53,359 nucleotides of DNA from Streptoalloteichus tenebrarius (GCF_024171885.1 NZ_JAMTCP010000045.1:1649-55007); one strand, 5' to 3'. Positions 6,980 through 16,195 are shown, numbered from the stretch's first letter. Program-made: numbers and translations. Notes: generated by a model not told the origin, from the letters alone.

Positions 6980-9109
6980 ATGACGCGCACGTCGAGTGGA
7001 AACCCCGACCGGCGAACCCTGTTGCGCGGAATGGGGATGGCGGCGCTGGCCACGAGCCTCGCGACACGCGAGGGCGCCGCGTGGGGCTCGGCGCGGGGCC
7101 AGGGGAGTAGCCCCGCCGGGTCGACCGACCCGGCGGCTCCCCTTCGACCACCGGCCACCCCGCTGGTCGTGCGCAACCCCTACCTGAGCACGTGGCTGAT
7201 GGACGACGACCTCACCGGCTCGTGGAGCCGGTTCTGGAACGGGGCGGTCACCGCCCTGTGCGGGATCGCGGTCGTCGACGGGACGCCGTCGGTGTTCGCC
7301 GGCCGGCCCGACCTCCCCGGCCTCGCGCGCATGCGGCAGACCGGCACGGCCCTGACCAGCACCGAGTCCGTCTTCACGCTGGAGGGCGGTGGGGTCGCGC
7401 TGACGGTGACGTTCTTCTCCCCGGTCGAACTGGACGACCCGCGACGACAGTCGATCCCCGCCAGCTTCGTCCTGGTCACCGCGCGCAGCGCGGACGGAGC
7501 GGCGCACCGGGTCAGCGTCGCGCTGGACATCTCCGCGGAATGGGCGCACGGAGACCGCACCAGCATGGTGCGGTGGGAGCGGCACGACCTCCCCGGCGCG
7601 TGGCCGCTCACCGCGTTGACCTTCACCCCGGACCAGCCCGCGCCCCTCACCGAGCGGAACGAGCAGGCGGCGTGGGGATCGGTGGTGCTCGCCGCCGACG
7701 CGGTCCCCGGCCTGACCTGGCAGATCGGGGAGGACACCGCGGTGCGTCGGCAGGCCATGACCGGGGCGTTGGCCGACCACGTGGACCCCCGGATGCCCCG
7801 CGCGATCGACGACGCGTGGCCCGTCGCCGGGTTCAGTCAGGATCTGGGCGTGGTGCGGCCCGGCGAGCCGGGGCGCGACCTCGTCCTGCTGCTCGCCCAC
7901 GTGCGCGCCCCCGCCATCCGGTACCAGGGGACCACACTCCCTCCACTGTGGACGTCCTACTGGGACGGCTGGCCGGAGATGCTCGTCTGGTTCCGCGCCG
8001 ACCTCGACACCGCCCGGCGGCGCGCCGAGCGTCTGGACCGACGGCTCGTCAGCGAGGCCGTGGCCGCCGGCGGCCCGGCCTACGCCTCCCTGTGTCGCCT
8101 CGCCCTGCGGCAGGCGGCGGCCGGAGCCGAGCTGGTCCTACGGGACGGCGTCGCGTGGGCGTTCCAGAAGGAGACCTCCTCGGGCGGCTATACATCCACA
8201 GTGGACGTCCTCTACCCGACGTGCCCGCTCTACCTGCACCTCGCGCCGACGTTCCTCCGATCCCTGCTCCTCCCCGTGCTGGACTACGCGCGCACCGGGT
8301 GGACGAACGCGTACGCGCCACACGACCTGGGCCGCTATCCCTCGGCCGACGGGCAGGCGTACCGCGATGGGGACATGCCCGTCGAGGAGTCGGCGAACCT
8401 GCTCGTCATGACGGCGGCCCTGGTCGAGCGGCTGCCGCCCGAGGAGGGAGGGCGGTTCGTGTCGGCGCACTACCCCCTGTTCCGCCAGTGGGCCGAGTAC
8501 CTGGCCGACCACGCGCTCGACCCCGGACTCCAGAACCACACCGACGACTTCACCGGACCCATCGCGCACAGCGTCAACCTGGCCCTGAAGGGCATCGTGG
8601 GCCTCGGTGCGATGAGCCTGCTCGCCCGCGCCGTGGGCGACAGCGCCGACGAGGCGCACTACCGCTCCCTCGCCGCGCGCCACGCGGGAACGTGGGCCGA
8701 GCGCGGCAGCGACCCGTCAGGCGAGCACCTCATGCTGGCCTACGACCAACCGGGGAGCTGGAGCCTGAAGTACAACGCCTATGCCGACCGCCTGCTCCGG
8801 CTCGGCCTGGTCCCGGCGGGGCTCGCCGAGCGGGAGGCCGCCTGGTACCAGCGGTCGGCCAACCCCTACGGCGTTCCGCTGGACGTCCGCCACACCTACA
8901 CCAAGAACGACTGGGAGATGTGGTGCGCGGCCTGGCTGGCCGACCACGAGGAGGTGCGGCGGCTCATCGTGGAGCGGGTCCACCGCTACGCGCACGAGAC
9001 GCCCTCCCGGGTCCCGCTCAGTGACTGGCACGACACGGCCACGGCCGTCAACCGGGGGTTCCAGAACAGGCCCGTGGTCGGCGGGATCTTCGCCCTGCTC
9101 ACCGTCTGA
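6980..9109 (+). CDS. Tat-exported glutaminase-A-like protein (DUF4965/DUF5127/DUF1793)
   Basis: A 709-residue protein starting with a twin-arginine signal (RRTLLRGMGMAALATS). The mature part begins with PLVVRNPYLSTWL and continues through the DUF5127/DUF4965/DUF1793 arrangement of fungal GtaA-type glutaminases, with a helical (alpha/alpha)6-like C-terminal half containing PVEESANLLVM and HTYTKNDWEMW. Family members are extracellular and some hydrolyse glutamine, but most bacterial ones are untested. It follows the QueD-like gene by 54 bp. Two copies of the iterated palindrome lie inside the gene (7942, 8195). Confidence 0.85.
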   Translation: MTRTSSGNPDRRTLLRGMGMAALATSLATREGAAWGSARGQGSSPAGSTDPAAPLRPPATPLVVRNPYLSTWLMDDDLTGSWSRFWNGAVTALCGIAVVDGTPSVFAGRPDLPGLARMRQTGTALTSTESVFTLEGGGVALTVTFFSPVELDDPRRQSIPASFVLVTARSADGAAHRVSVALDISAEWAHGDRTSMVRWERHDLPGAWPLTALTFTPDQPAPLTERNEQAAWGSVVLAADAVPGLTWQIGEDTAVRRQAMTGALADHVDPRMPRAIDDAWPVAGFSQDLGVVRPGEPGRDLVLLLAHVRAPAIRYQGTTLPPLWTSYWDGWPEMLVWFRADLDTARRRAERLDRRLVSEAVAAGGPAYASLCRLALRQAAAGAELVLRDGVAWAFQKETSSGGYTSTVDVLYPTCPLYLHLAPTFLRSLLLPVLDYARTGWTNAYAPHDLGRYPSADGQAYRDGDMPVEESANLLVMTAALVERLPPEEGGRFVSAHYPLFRQWAEYLADHALDPGLQNHTDDFTGPIAHSVNLALKGIVGLGAMSLLARAVGDSADEAHYRSLAARHAGTWAERGSDPSGEHLMLAYDQPGSWSLKYNAYADRLLRLGLVPAGLAEREAAWYQRSANPYGVPLDVRHTYTKNDWEMWCAAWLADHEEVRRLIVERVHRYAHETPSRVPLSDWHDTATAVNRGFQNRPVVGGIFALLTV

Positions 9110-9147
9110 GCCGGCGGTCCCGGTGCTGCCCGTGCTGCCCGTGCCCA

Positions 9148-9682
9148 GCCAGGTGATCAACGCGATTCTGGGGACACTGCGCACCGGCGCTCCGTGGCGC
9201 GACCTGCCCGACCGGTACGGACCGTGGGAGACCGCGCATGAGTGGCTTTCGGTTGTGGGGTCGCGGCCGGCGCCGGGCAGCGCGCCTTCGATCGGGTGGT
9301 CGTCAAGGAGGATGCGGTCGGCGGGCTGGCGTGGATCGTCAGCGTCGGCTCCAGCATCGTCCGTGGCCCACCACCACGCCGCCGGCGCCCGGAGAAGACG
9401 GGGGATGCGTCGCCGGGATCGAGGCCCTCGCCGTCAGCGAGAAAGGGCTCGGCCGGTCCGCGTTGCCCGCCCCGGACCGGGACCCGGCCGGTGGCGGTGA
9501 TCGCGGACAAGGCGTACTCGCACCCGTCAACCCGCACAGCGCCGCGCACGCGGCGCATCGCGTTCCCGTATCCGGAACGCGAAGACCGCGTCATGCCAAG
9601 CGAGTCGCCTGCTACCAGGCCGAACTCGTCATCGAGGCCATCGTCCTGTGGCTGCGACAACGACTCGCAGGACACCGCCTAG
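9148..9682 (+). pseudogene. IS5-family transposase remnant
   Basis: Frame pieces resemble an IS5-type (DDE) transposase: INAILGTLRTGAPWRDLPD near 9152-9210, then, after frame changes, AFDRVVVKEDAVGG and VIADKAYSHPSTR...RRIAFPYPERED (about 9490-9590). The start and much of the catalytic region are missing or scrambled and no single frame spans it. The N-terminal piece is clearly related to the transposase starting at 53048. It abuts the response-regulator stop. Confidence 0.75.
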
Positions 9683-10350
9683 GCGGCGCCGGAACCCCTG
9701 AGGTAGGCCAACACCGCGAGCACCCGGCGGTTGGTGTCCTCGGTCGGCGGCAGGTCGAGCTTGGCCAGGATGTTGCCGACGTGCTTGCCCACCGCCGCCT
9801 CGGAGACCACGAGAGTCCGCGCGATGGCCGCGTTGGAGTGGCCCTCCGCGACCAGGGCCAGAACCTCGCGCTCCCGGGGCGACAGCCGGGCGAGCGGGTC
9901 GCGCCGGTGGTTCAGGAGCTGGCGCACCACCTCAGGGTCGACGACGGTGCCCCCGGCCACGACCCGGCGCAGGGTGGCGACGAAGTCCTCCACGTCGACC
10001 ACCCGGTCCTTGAGCAGGTAGCCGACGCGTTCCCCGTCGCCCGAGTCGATCAGCTCCGCCGCGTAGCCACGCTCCACGTACTGGCTGAGCGCGACCACGG
10101 CCAGCGCGGGATTCGCCCTGCGCAGTCCCACCGCCGCCCGCAGGCCGTCGTCGGTCAGGCCCGGCGGCATCCGGATGTCGGTGAGCAGGAGGTCGGGCTC
10201 GTGCCCGGTGACGGCGTCGACCAGCGCCTCGGCGTCGCCGACCGCCGCGACCACCGAGAACCCGAACCGGTCGAGCAGACCGGCCAGCCCCTCCCGCAGC
10301 AACACGCCGTCCTCGGCGAGCACTACGCGGATCGGACGTTCTGGTCGCAC
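9679..10350 (-). CDS. NarL/LuxR-family response regulator
   Basis: A 223-residue two-domain regulator. The receiver (about 1-125) has the acidic pair (AEDG), the phospho-acceptor Asp in LLLTDIRMPP, and the switch Lys in YLLKDRV. The C-terminal LuxR helix-turn-helix (about 150-215) has LSPREREVLALVAEGHSNAAIARTL (two overlapping family motifs). Start is GTG 10350. It overlaps the end of the histidine kinase gene by 28 bp, so the two are translated together as a two-component system. The stimulus is unknown. Confidence 0.93.
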   Translation of the reverse strand: MRPERPIRVVLAEDGVLLREGLAGLLDRFGFSVVAAVGDAEALVDAVTGHEPDLLLTDIRMPPGLTDDGLRAAVGLRRANPALAVVALSQYVERGYAAELIDSGDGERVGYLLKDRVVDVEDFVATLRRVVAGGTVVDPEVVRQLLNHRRDPLARLSPREREVLALVAEGHSNAAIARTLVVSEAAVGKHVGNILAKLDLPPTEDTNRRVLAVLAYLRGSGAA

Positions 10351-11663
10351 GGGAGCTCCACACGTAGCAGGGTCGGCCCACCGGCCGGGCTGGACAGGAA
10401 CATCCTGCCGTCGATCACGGCGACCCGGTCCGCCAGCCCGGTCAGCCCGGTGCCCCGGTCCGGGTCGGCGCCGCCCGTCCCGTCGTCGTGGACCTCGACC
10501 GTCAGGAGGCCGCCCTCCCGCCGGGCCGTGATCGAGACGGAGTCGGCGCCGCTGTGCTTGGCGACGTTGGCCAGCGCCTCGGAGACCACGAAGTAGGCGG
10601 TGGCCTCGACCGGGGCGGGCATCCGTTCCGGCAGGTCGGCGCGCACCGACACCGGGACCGGGCAGCGGTCCGCCAGCTCGCCCAACGCGGCCGGCAGGCC
10701 CCGGTCGGTGAGCACCCGGGGATGGATGCCCCTCACCAGCTCCCGCAGCTCCGCCATGAGCTGCTTGGCCTGGTCGTGCGCGGCCGACACGTTCTGGTAC
10801 GCCGGGGTGTCCCTGGGGAGGTCCAGCCGCGCCATCCCGAGTCGCAGCGTGAGGCTCACCAGGCGTTCCTGCGCCCCGTCGTGCAGGTCACGTTCGATGC
10901 GTCGGCGCTCGGCCTCGAAGGCGTCCACCAGTCGGGCCCGGGAGCGCGTCACCTCGACCAGTTCGGCCCGCAGCGGCTCCTGACCGCCGTGGAGCAACAC
11001 GCGCGCCACCGCCGCGTGCGCGCCGGCCAGCAGGGCCAGCAGGTAGGCGGAGACCGGGACGAGGAGCAGGCCGAGGGTCGCGCATCCGAGGGCCTGCCCC
11101 CGCGTGGTGACGGTAGTGAAGACGGCCGCGATCGGCGGCTCGCCGGCCCGCACGAGGAACGGACTGGACAGGAGCATGGTGGGTGTCAGCACGACCAACC
11201 CGGCCACGAGGCAGAGCAGCGGACCGAGCACGACCAGCAGCAGGAGGTAGCCGACCTCGCGCCAGGTCGCGCTCTCCGTGTACCGGACGCGGAACCGGGT
11301 CCGGAGGTCCGATGTGGACAGTCGCTGCCGCCCGTCCTCGACCGGCCGTCGGTCGACCAGGCGCAGTCGGCGGCGTTCCAGCCTGGCCAACGGCACGGCC
11401 AGCAGCGGCAGCCCCAGCGCGAGCGACACCCCGCCGACGGCCGTCCACACCACCGCGGTCCCGAAGGTGAGGGGGAACGGGCTGAGCAGGCGGGACACCT
11501 CGGCGGCCCATGGCAGGCAGAGGAGCGACACGGGCGGCACCATGGCCAGCAGGATCAGGGCCGTCCCCAGGAGGTGGCCCAGCGAACGCCACGGCCACGC
11601 GCCGAGGAGGAACCGCCGGTGCGCCACCGCCTCCAGTGCGGTCCTCGGTGTTCGGGTGATCAC
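10323..11663 (-). CDS. NarL-type sensor histidine kinase (HisKA_3)
   Basis: A 446-residue protein read from GTG 11663 (VITRTPRTAL). It has about six hydrophobic segments in residues 20-245, then a HisKA_3 dimerisation helix with the phospho-acceptor His in RRIERDLHDGAQERL (about 262-276) and a HATPase domain with N- and G-box motifs (SEALANVAKHS, DDGTGG, GTGLTGLADRV). The open frame extends upstream to 11939, but that part overlaps the divergent protease promoter and has no similarity. No clear Shine-Dalgarno is seen at 11663, so the start is tentative. Partner of the overlapping regulator gene. Confidence 0.88.
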   Translation of the reverse strand: MITRTPRTALEAVAHRRFLLGAWPWRSLGHLLGTALILLAMVPPVSLLCLPWAAEVSRLLSPFPLTFGTAVVWTAVGGVSLALGLPLLAVPLARLERRRLRLVDRRPVEDGRQRLSTSDLRTRFRVRYTESATWREVGYLLLLVVLGPLLCLVAGLVVLTPTMLLSSPFLVRAGEPPIAAVFTTVTTRGQALGCATLGLLLVPVSAYLLALLAGAHAAVARVLLHGGQEPLRAELVEVTRSRARLVDAFEAERRRIERDLHDGAQERLVSLTLRLGMARLDLPRDTPAYQNVSAAHDQAKQLMAELRELVRGIHPRVLTDRGLPAALGELADRCPVPVSVRADLPERMPAPVEATAYFVVSEALANVAKHSGADSVSITARREGGLLTVEVHDDGTGGADPDRGTGLTGLADRVAVIDGRMFLSSPAGGPTLLRVELPCDQNVRSA

Positions 11664-11796
11664 CGGAGGAACGCTACCCAGGGGACGCGGCGTCCTCCCG
11701 CCCTCTGGCCGTAGTTCGGGGGTAGGCCCAGCACTACCCCTGCTCCGGCGTCCACGGGTAGTGATCCGTCCACTGTGGCGCTGGTCTACTGGCGCC

Positions 11797-12666
11797 GTGA
11801 CCACTTCTCTCGTCAGACAAGATCCCGTCCGGACCGCCACGGCACCCCGTCGCGGGCTGACGGCATTCCTCCTGCTGGCGTTCGGGATCGCCTGGGGCTG
11901 GATCGCGCTCGCCCGGCTCGCGGACCTGTCCCTGGTCAACCCGCTGGTGCAACTGCCGTTCGGGTTCGCGCCGGCCGTCGCGGCGTTCGTCGTGCGGAAG
12001 TGGGTGACCAGGGAGGGGTTCGGCGACGCCGGCCTCGCCCTCCGAGCGAGGACGGCCTGGCCGTACTACCTGGCGGCGTGGTTCGGCCCGGTGGTGATGG
12101 TCGGTGTGGTCGCTGCGGCGGCCGCCCTGGTCGGCGTCTGGACACCGAGCATGGCGCCGCTGGACGCGGTGGTCCCCGGTGTGCCGGGCTGGGCGCTGGT
12201 CCTGGTGATCACACTCGTCGTCCCGCTGCTGACGCCGATCTACTGGGGCGAGGAGTTCGGGTGGACCAGCTACCTGCGGCTGCGCCTGTTCCCCGAGCGA
12301 CCGGTGCTGTCCACGGTCCTGACCGGGCTGATCTGGGCCGTCTGGCACTACCCGCTGGCGTTCGTCGGCTACATCGAGTTCGGCCACGTCGTGCTCGGCC
12401 TCGCGGTGTGGACGGTGTCGTTCCAGTTCCAGGAGATCCTGTTGAGCTGGTTGCGGGTTCGGAGCGGGAGCATCTGGCCGGCGAGCCTCGCGCACGCCGG
12501 GAACAACATGGTCCTGTCGCTGTTGTCGGGCTTCCTGCTGACCGACGGCGCCGGCATCGGGGTGTTGGGCGTCACGGCGTTCACCGCCGTCCCCCTGGGG
12601 CTGGGGGCGGCCTGGATCGTCCTCAGTGGACGGCTCAGCGGCGGCACCGCGCGGGATCGGTGCTGA
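11797..12666 (+). CDS. CPBP-family intramembrane metalloprotease (CAAX-like)
   Basis: A 289-residue polytopic membrane protein. Motif 1 is GEEFGWTSYL (the EExxxR Arg is replaced by Thr), motif 2 is IWAVWHYPL, and motif 3 is AHAGNN (HxxxN). These supply the glutamate/histidine metal ligands of the Rce1/CPBP family. Such proteases process prenylated proteins in eukaryotes; bacterial members often act in peptide maturation or immunity. Start GTG 11797 (VTTSLVRQD) was chosen because similarity begins there and the long upstream frame overlaps the kinase promoter. It is divergent from the two-component system, which may control it. Confidence 0.85.
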   Translation: MTTSLVRQDPVRTATAPRRGLTAFLLLAFGIAWGWIALARLADLSLVNPLVQLPFGFAPAVAAFVVRKWVTREGFGDAGLALRARTAWPYYLAAWFGPVVMVGVVAAAAALVGVWTPSMAPLDAVVPGVPGWALVLVITLVVPLLTPIYWGEEFGWTSYLRLRLFPERPVLSTVLTGLIWAVWHYPLAFVGYIEFGHVVLGLAVWTVSFQFQEILLSWLRVRSGSIWPASLAHAGNNMVLSLLSGFLLTDGAGIGVLGVTAFTAVPLGLGAAWIVLSGRLSGGTARDRC

Positions 12667-12728
12667 GGCACGCCATCAATGCCCGTCGGACGACGACGCG
12701 ACGACCGCGACGGCGACGTGCCGCCGGC

Positions 12729-12760
12729 CCGGTCCCGGCCGCCGTGTGGGCCGGGACCGG
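12729..12760. terminator. hairpin between convergent genes
   Basis: A 12-bp perfect stem (CCGGTCCCGGCC, 12729-12740, with its complement at 12749-12760) and an 8-base loop lie between the CPBP gene and the convergent hydrolase gene, placed to stop transcription from both sides. Confidence 0.6.
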
Positions 12761-12770
12761 ACCGGACCGG

Positions 12771-13622
12771 TCACGAGGTGGGAACCAGATCGGCCAGGAC
12801 GGCCGCGGCCTCGGCGGGGTGGATCAGGAACCGCACGTGGCCGCTGTCGAGCGACCGCACGTCGAACGGGTTGTCCGGGGTGAGCGCGTCGGCCTCCCGG
12901 ATGAAGCGGTCCTGCAACGCCAGCGGGATGGACGTGTCCCGGGTGAGCCGGACGTACGTGCGCGGCACGCGCCCCCAGGTCTCGGCGTTCGCCTGGCTGG
13001 CCGAGCCCCCGGCGTCCAGGCTCTCGTCGGGCTCCAGCGTGTTGAGGTAGGCGAGGAACTCCTGGTCGGTGCCGTCGGCCAGGATCGCGCGCTTCAACGC
13101 CGCGAGGAGCGTCGGGTCGGCGGTCCGCCAGTTCATCCGGAGCGCCCCGAGTTCCATGGGGTTGCCGACGAGCACGCCGGCGGTGTCGTTCAACGCCGAC
13201 GTCGCGTACTCCGGCGTCGCCATGTACTCCCCGACCGTCAGGTCGACGCAGCACCAGGCGGAGACGTAGACGAGCCGGTCGACCAGGTCGGGGACCGCGT
13301 TGCCGACGCCGGTCAGGGTGAGCCCGCCCCGACTGTGCCCCACCAGGATCACCGGGCCGTGCTCGGCCACGCGGCGCACCACGCCGACCACGTGGTCCAC
13401 GGTGTCGGCGAAGCTGACACCGGCCACTGTGGAGGGTGCCGCCGCCAGCGCCGCGAGGTCCTGCGGCGCCTGGTACGCGGGGGAGAACCCGGCGGAGAAG
13501 CCGTGCCCGGGGAGGTCGACGGCGAGCGTGCGGTGTCCGCGCAGGGTGAGTTCGCGCTGGAGCGGTCCCCAGGCGAACGAGTTGCTGTTGGACCCGTGCA
13601 CGAACACGAAGGTGTGTGTCAC
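12771..13622 (-). CDS. alpha/beta hydrolase (esterase-like)
   Basis: A 283-residue cytosolic protein read from GTG 13622 (VTHTFVFVHGSNSN), where family similarity begins; the 24 residues upstream are Cys/Pro-rich and unlikely to be translated. The oxyanion motif is VHGSNSN, the nucleophile lies in GHSRGGL (about 94-100), and the late His is in DSGHVRFLIHPAE. It resembles plant methyl-esterase/hydroxynitrile-lyase-like and bacterial salicylate-esterase-like hydrolases. The substrate cannot be assigned. Confidence 0.82.
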   Translation of the reverse strand: MTHTFVFVHGSNSNSFAWGPLQRELTLRGHRTLAVDLPGHGFSAGFSPAYQAPQDLAALAAAPSTVAGVSFADTVDHVVGVVRRVAEHGPVILVGHSRGGLTLTGVGNAVPDLVDRLVYVSAWCCVDLTVGEYMATPEYATSALNDTAGVLVGNPMELGALRMNWRTADPTLLAALKRAILADGTDQEFLAYLNTLEPDESLDAGGSASQANAETWGRVPRTYVRLTRDTSIPLALQDRFIREADALTPDNPFDVRSLDSGHVRFLIHPAEAAAVLADLVPTS

Positions 13623-13753
13623 GTCAACGATCCTGTCATCGTGCTGACACCGCTGGCACCAGTACGGACACGGCCTCGGCGGGACGTGGGTCACAGCCGG
13701 TCAGCCTGTCAGGAGGAGCGGAGTTCGCGGACGTCTCCGACAGCGACGTCCGG

Positions 13754-14383
13754 TCAGGGATTCCCGGCTCCGCCGCCGGGCTCGATGTGCCCCTCCTGCT
13801 GGTACCTGCGGTACGCGTCCTCCACGGAACGGGCCAGCGCCTCGGCGACGGTGTAGTGAGCCGTCAACCCGGCCACGGCGTCGAGCACGGCCTGGACGGA
13901 CGCGCCGAGGCGCTCGGGGCGGAACACCCCGTGCTTCTCCACCTTGACGCCCATGCCCGCGTCGTGGTGGACCCAGCGGGCGCAGTCGCCGGCCGCGACC
14001 GCGAGCCGGGCGATCAGGACCAACGGGGGCGCGCCCCGCTCGGGCACGGCGGCGAACCGGACGGATCGCCCGTAGCGCCGGGCGAGCCCGACGGCGGCCC
14101 GGAGGACGTCCCGCAGCTCCTTGACCAGGTTCGGCCGCACGGGAGCCGGCGACAGGTCGCCGGTCTCGGCGACCAGGACCTCCTCGGCGAGTTCGCCGAC
14201 CTCCTCGCAGAGCCGGACCAGCCGGTCCGCCGGCGCGTCGTGCTCGGGGAACCGGCGGTCGAACGCCAGCGACAGGCGGTACAGGGCCGTGGTCATGTCG
14301 ACCGGCGCGCCGTCGAGGTCGGTGATCACCCCGCTGATCGTAGGAGCGGCGGCCCTCCTCAGCGCGGTGGCTCGGTGCTCCAC
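13754..14383 (-). CDS. MazG-like nucleotide pyrophosphohydrolase
   Basis: A 209-residue, mostly helical protein. CEEVGELAEEVL supplies an EExxE metal-binding helix and KELRDVL an ExxD-like helix about 20 residues later, the core of all-alpha NTP pyrophosphatases that hydrolyse NTPs to NMP and PPi. The C-terminal third has no recognised domain. Start is uncertain: ATG 14383 overlaps the upstream lipoprotein stop by 25 bp, whereas ATG 14296 (MTTALYRLSLAF) would begin exactly at the helical core. The coupling suggests an operon with the lipoprotein gene. Confidence 0.65.
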   Translation of the reverse strand: MEHRATALRRAAAPTISGVITDLDGAPVDMTTALYRLSLAFDRRFPEHDAPADRLVRLCEEVGELAEEVLVAETGDLSPAPVRPNLVKELRDVLRAAVGLARRYGRSVRFAAVPERGAPPLVLIARLAVAAGDCARWVHHDAGMGVKVEKHGVFRPERLGASVQAVLDAVAGLTAHYTVAEALARSVEDAYRRYQQEGHIEPGGGAGNP

Positions 14384-14928
14384 GCGGACACGGTGACCTC
14401 GCCCGTGGTGCCCAGATCGGTCTGGAGGGGCAGGGTGGTCGACTCCCGACCGGGCAGCAGGGAGACCGTCACGTGCTCGCCGTTCACCACCTCGCCGTCG
14501 GTGACCGTGTTCGACCAGGACAGCACCGCGCGGGCGCTGCCACCCGGTGGCAGGGACAGCTCACGGGGACCGGGGTCGCTGGCCATGTACGAGGTGCCGT
14601 GCTTCACCCGGACCGCCAACGGCTTCCGCTCCCCGTCGAGCACGCTGATCTCCGGATATCCGGAGACGGTGTAGGGGGAGTCGCGGCAGTTGGTCACGGT
14701 GATCACCGAGGCCCGGTGCCCCAGCGCCGGTTCGACCTGCCCCACGGTGACCTTCGGCGGGCACGGAGGAGGGGAGGTCGGCGCGGGCTCGGCGGAGGAC
14801 CCGCTGTCGCACGCGGTGAGCGCGGTGGCCACCACTGTGGACATCGCGGCCAACACAGCCACGTGTGCCGCTCGACGTAGCGGCGTTCGCGCACGGTGGC
14901 CGTGGTGACGGAGGTGATCTGCACCCAT
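14359..14928 (-). CDS. DUF4232-containing lipoprotein
   Basis: A 189-residue protein with a basic N-terminus, a hydrophobic segment and a lipobox (LTAC, Cys at about 40) followed by a Ser/Pro-rich linker, so it is probably membrane-anchored outside the cell. The rest fits DUF4232, a beta-sandwich domain common in actinobacterial lipoproteins (VEPALGHRASVITVTNC, then PPGGSARAVLSW). Function unknown. It is upstream of, and overlaps, the MazG-like gene. Confidence 0.8.
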   Translation of the reverse strand: MGADHLRHHGHRARTPLRRAAHVAVLAAMSTVVATALTACDSGSSAEPAPTSPPPCPPKVTVGQVEPALGHRASVITVTNCRDSPYTVSGYPEISVLDGERKPLAVRVKHGTSYMASDPGPRELSLPPGGSARAVLSWSNTVTDGEVVNGEHVTVSLLPGRESTTLPLQTDLGTTGEVTVSAWSTEPPR

Positions 14929-15070
14929 CCCGCCACCCTAGCCAGATCCCGGGCGAGGTGTCGTGGAGTCGGGCGCGGGCTCGGGAGTCCTCAGTGGAAT
15001 GTCTCGTCCGGCGCGGTTCCTCGTCGCCGGATCGGGACCCGCGTGCCTCGCCCGTCGCGCGGCCGTTCCC

Positions 15071-15463
15071 TTACTTCCCGTCGTACCGGGCGCGGGCCGC
15101 CTCGATCTCCAGGACGTGGCGTTCGGCCCACGCCCGGAGGACGCCCAGCGGTCCGTCGAGGGACAGGCCCAGCGGCGTGAGCGAGTAGTGGACCGCCGGC
15201 GGCACCGTCGGTTCGACCCGCCTGGTGACCAGGCCGTCCCGTTCGAGCGAGCGCAGGGTCTGCGACAGCATCTTCTGGGAGATGCCGGGCACCCGGCGGC
15301 GCAGGTCGGCGAAGCGGACCTCGCCGGGGCTGGCCACGGCCAGGACCTTGATCACCATCGACTCCCACTTGCCGCCGACCCGGTCGAGCACCTGCCGGGT
15401 CGGGCAGGCCGGGTCGAAGAGGTCGCCGGGGGAGGGGTCGGTGTCGGGCGTGGACGTGGTCAC
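15071..15463 (-). CDS. HxlR-family transcription regulator
   Basis: A 130-residue winged-helix protein starting GTG 15463. The HxlR core runs from CPTRQVLDRVGGKWE through FADLRRRVPGISQKMLSQTLRSLERDGLVTRR (several adjoining motifs). The conserved N-terminal Cys (C20) is the redox/electrophile sensor in several family members. It is divergent from an AhpD-like gene, with palindromic sites in between (15534-15558), so it may sense oxidants and control that gene. Confidence 0.9.
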   Translation of the reverse strand: MTTSTPDTDPSPGDLFDPACPTRQVLDRVGGKWESMVIKVLAVASPGEVRFADLRRRVPGISQKMLSQTLRSLERDGLVTRRVEPTVPPAVHYSLTPLGLSLDGPLGVLRAWAERHVLEIEAARARYDGK

Positions 15464-15533
15464 CGGAAGCTCACCTCGCCGGGGATGGGTGCCGTCTCCG
15501 AAAGCGACGCCAGCCTACGCCTCCCGAAATGAG

Positions 15534-15558
15534 GGTGACCAGGTCACCGCTGGTAACC
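15534..15558. promoter_or_regulatory. putative HxlR operator
   Basis: A perfect inverted repeat GGTGACC-A-GGTCACC (15534-15548) is followed by a related half-site GGTAACC (15552-15558). It sits 71 bp upstream of the HxlR start, in the gap shared with the AhpD-like gene. Confidence 0.5.
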
Positions 15559-15716
15559 AGGAGCGATCGTCCGTGGTCGGGGCGGAGGGCCATCGCCGTC
15601 GTCGGCTGATTCGCCGTCTCCGAGGGACTTTCCTCGTTTGCCGCTTTGCCGCTCTCGTCCTGACCACTGACCATCAGGTGATCGTTGTCTCTGGCGGCGT
15701 TTTTCCTTGCCAGGAC

Positions 15717-15722
15717 TAGGGT
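15717..15722 (+). promoter_or_regulatory. -10 hexamer TAGGGT of a leaderless gene
   Basis: TAGGGT ends 8 bases before the GTG at 15731, and no Shine-Dalgarno lies between them. This spacing places the transcript start at or next to the start codon, as in the leaderless genes common in actinobacteria. Confidence 0.55.
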
Positions 15723-15730
15723 CGGGGGTC

Positions 15731-16195
15731 GTGAACGAGACGCCAAGGATCTCCGCGTCCCTCGGGTTGCGGGACGTGCTCCAGGAGTTCATCGGGCTGT
15801 ACACGAAGGTCAAGCGGCGGGCGGTCGAGGCGGGTGTCGACCCGAAGCTGGTCGAGTTGCTGCTGATCAGGGCTTCGCAGATCAACGCGTGCGCGTTCTG
15901 CCTCGACATGCACATCAAGGACGCGCGCAAGCTCGGGGAGAGCGACCGGCGCATCGACATGCTGCCGGCGTGGCACGAGACGACGCTGTATTCCGAGCAG
16001 GAGCGCGCCGCCCTCGCGCTGACCGAGTCGATCACGACGCTGTCCGAGCACCGCGAGGTGCCCGACGACGTGTACGAGGAGGCGACGCGGGTCTTCACCG
16101 AGGAGCAGTACGTCACCCTCGTGTGGCTGGCCTCGATCATCAACACCTTCAACCGGCTGAACGTGACCGCTCGACGGCAGCTTCCGCCGGAGTAG
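15731..16195 (+). CDS. AhpD-like / carboxymuconolactone-decarboxylase-family protein
   Basis: A 154-residue protein from GTG 15731 (VNETPRISAS). The redox-active CxxC is in INACAFCLDMH, with the His that completes the AhpD-type proton relay. Members are alkylhydroperoxidases or related peroxidatic enzymes. A TTG at 15707 would also keep the frame, but the -10 element overlaps that region, so the GTG is favoured. It is divergent from an HxlR regulator, consistent with peroxide or electrophile control. Confidence 0.87.
   Translation: MNETPRISASLGLRDVLQEFIGLYTKVKRRAVEAGVDPKLVELLLIRASQINACAFCLDMHIKDARKLGESDRRIDMLPAWHETTLYSEQERAALALTESITTLSEHREVPDDVYEEATRVFTEEQYVTLVWLASIINTFNRLNVTARRQLPPE

Noticed and set aside
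10323-11939. Long form of the histidine kinase
   Set aside because: The extra 92 residues overlap the start of the divergent CPBP protease gene and lack similarity.
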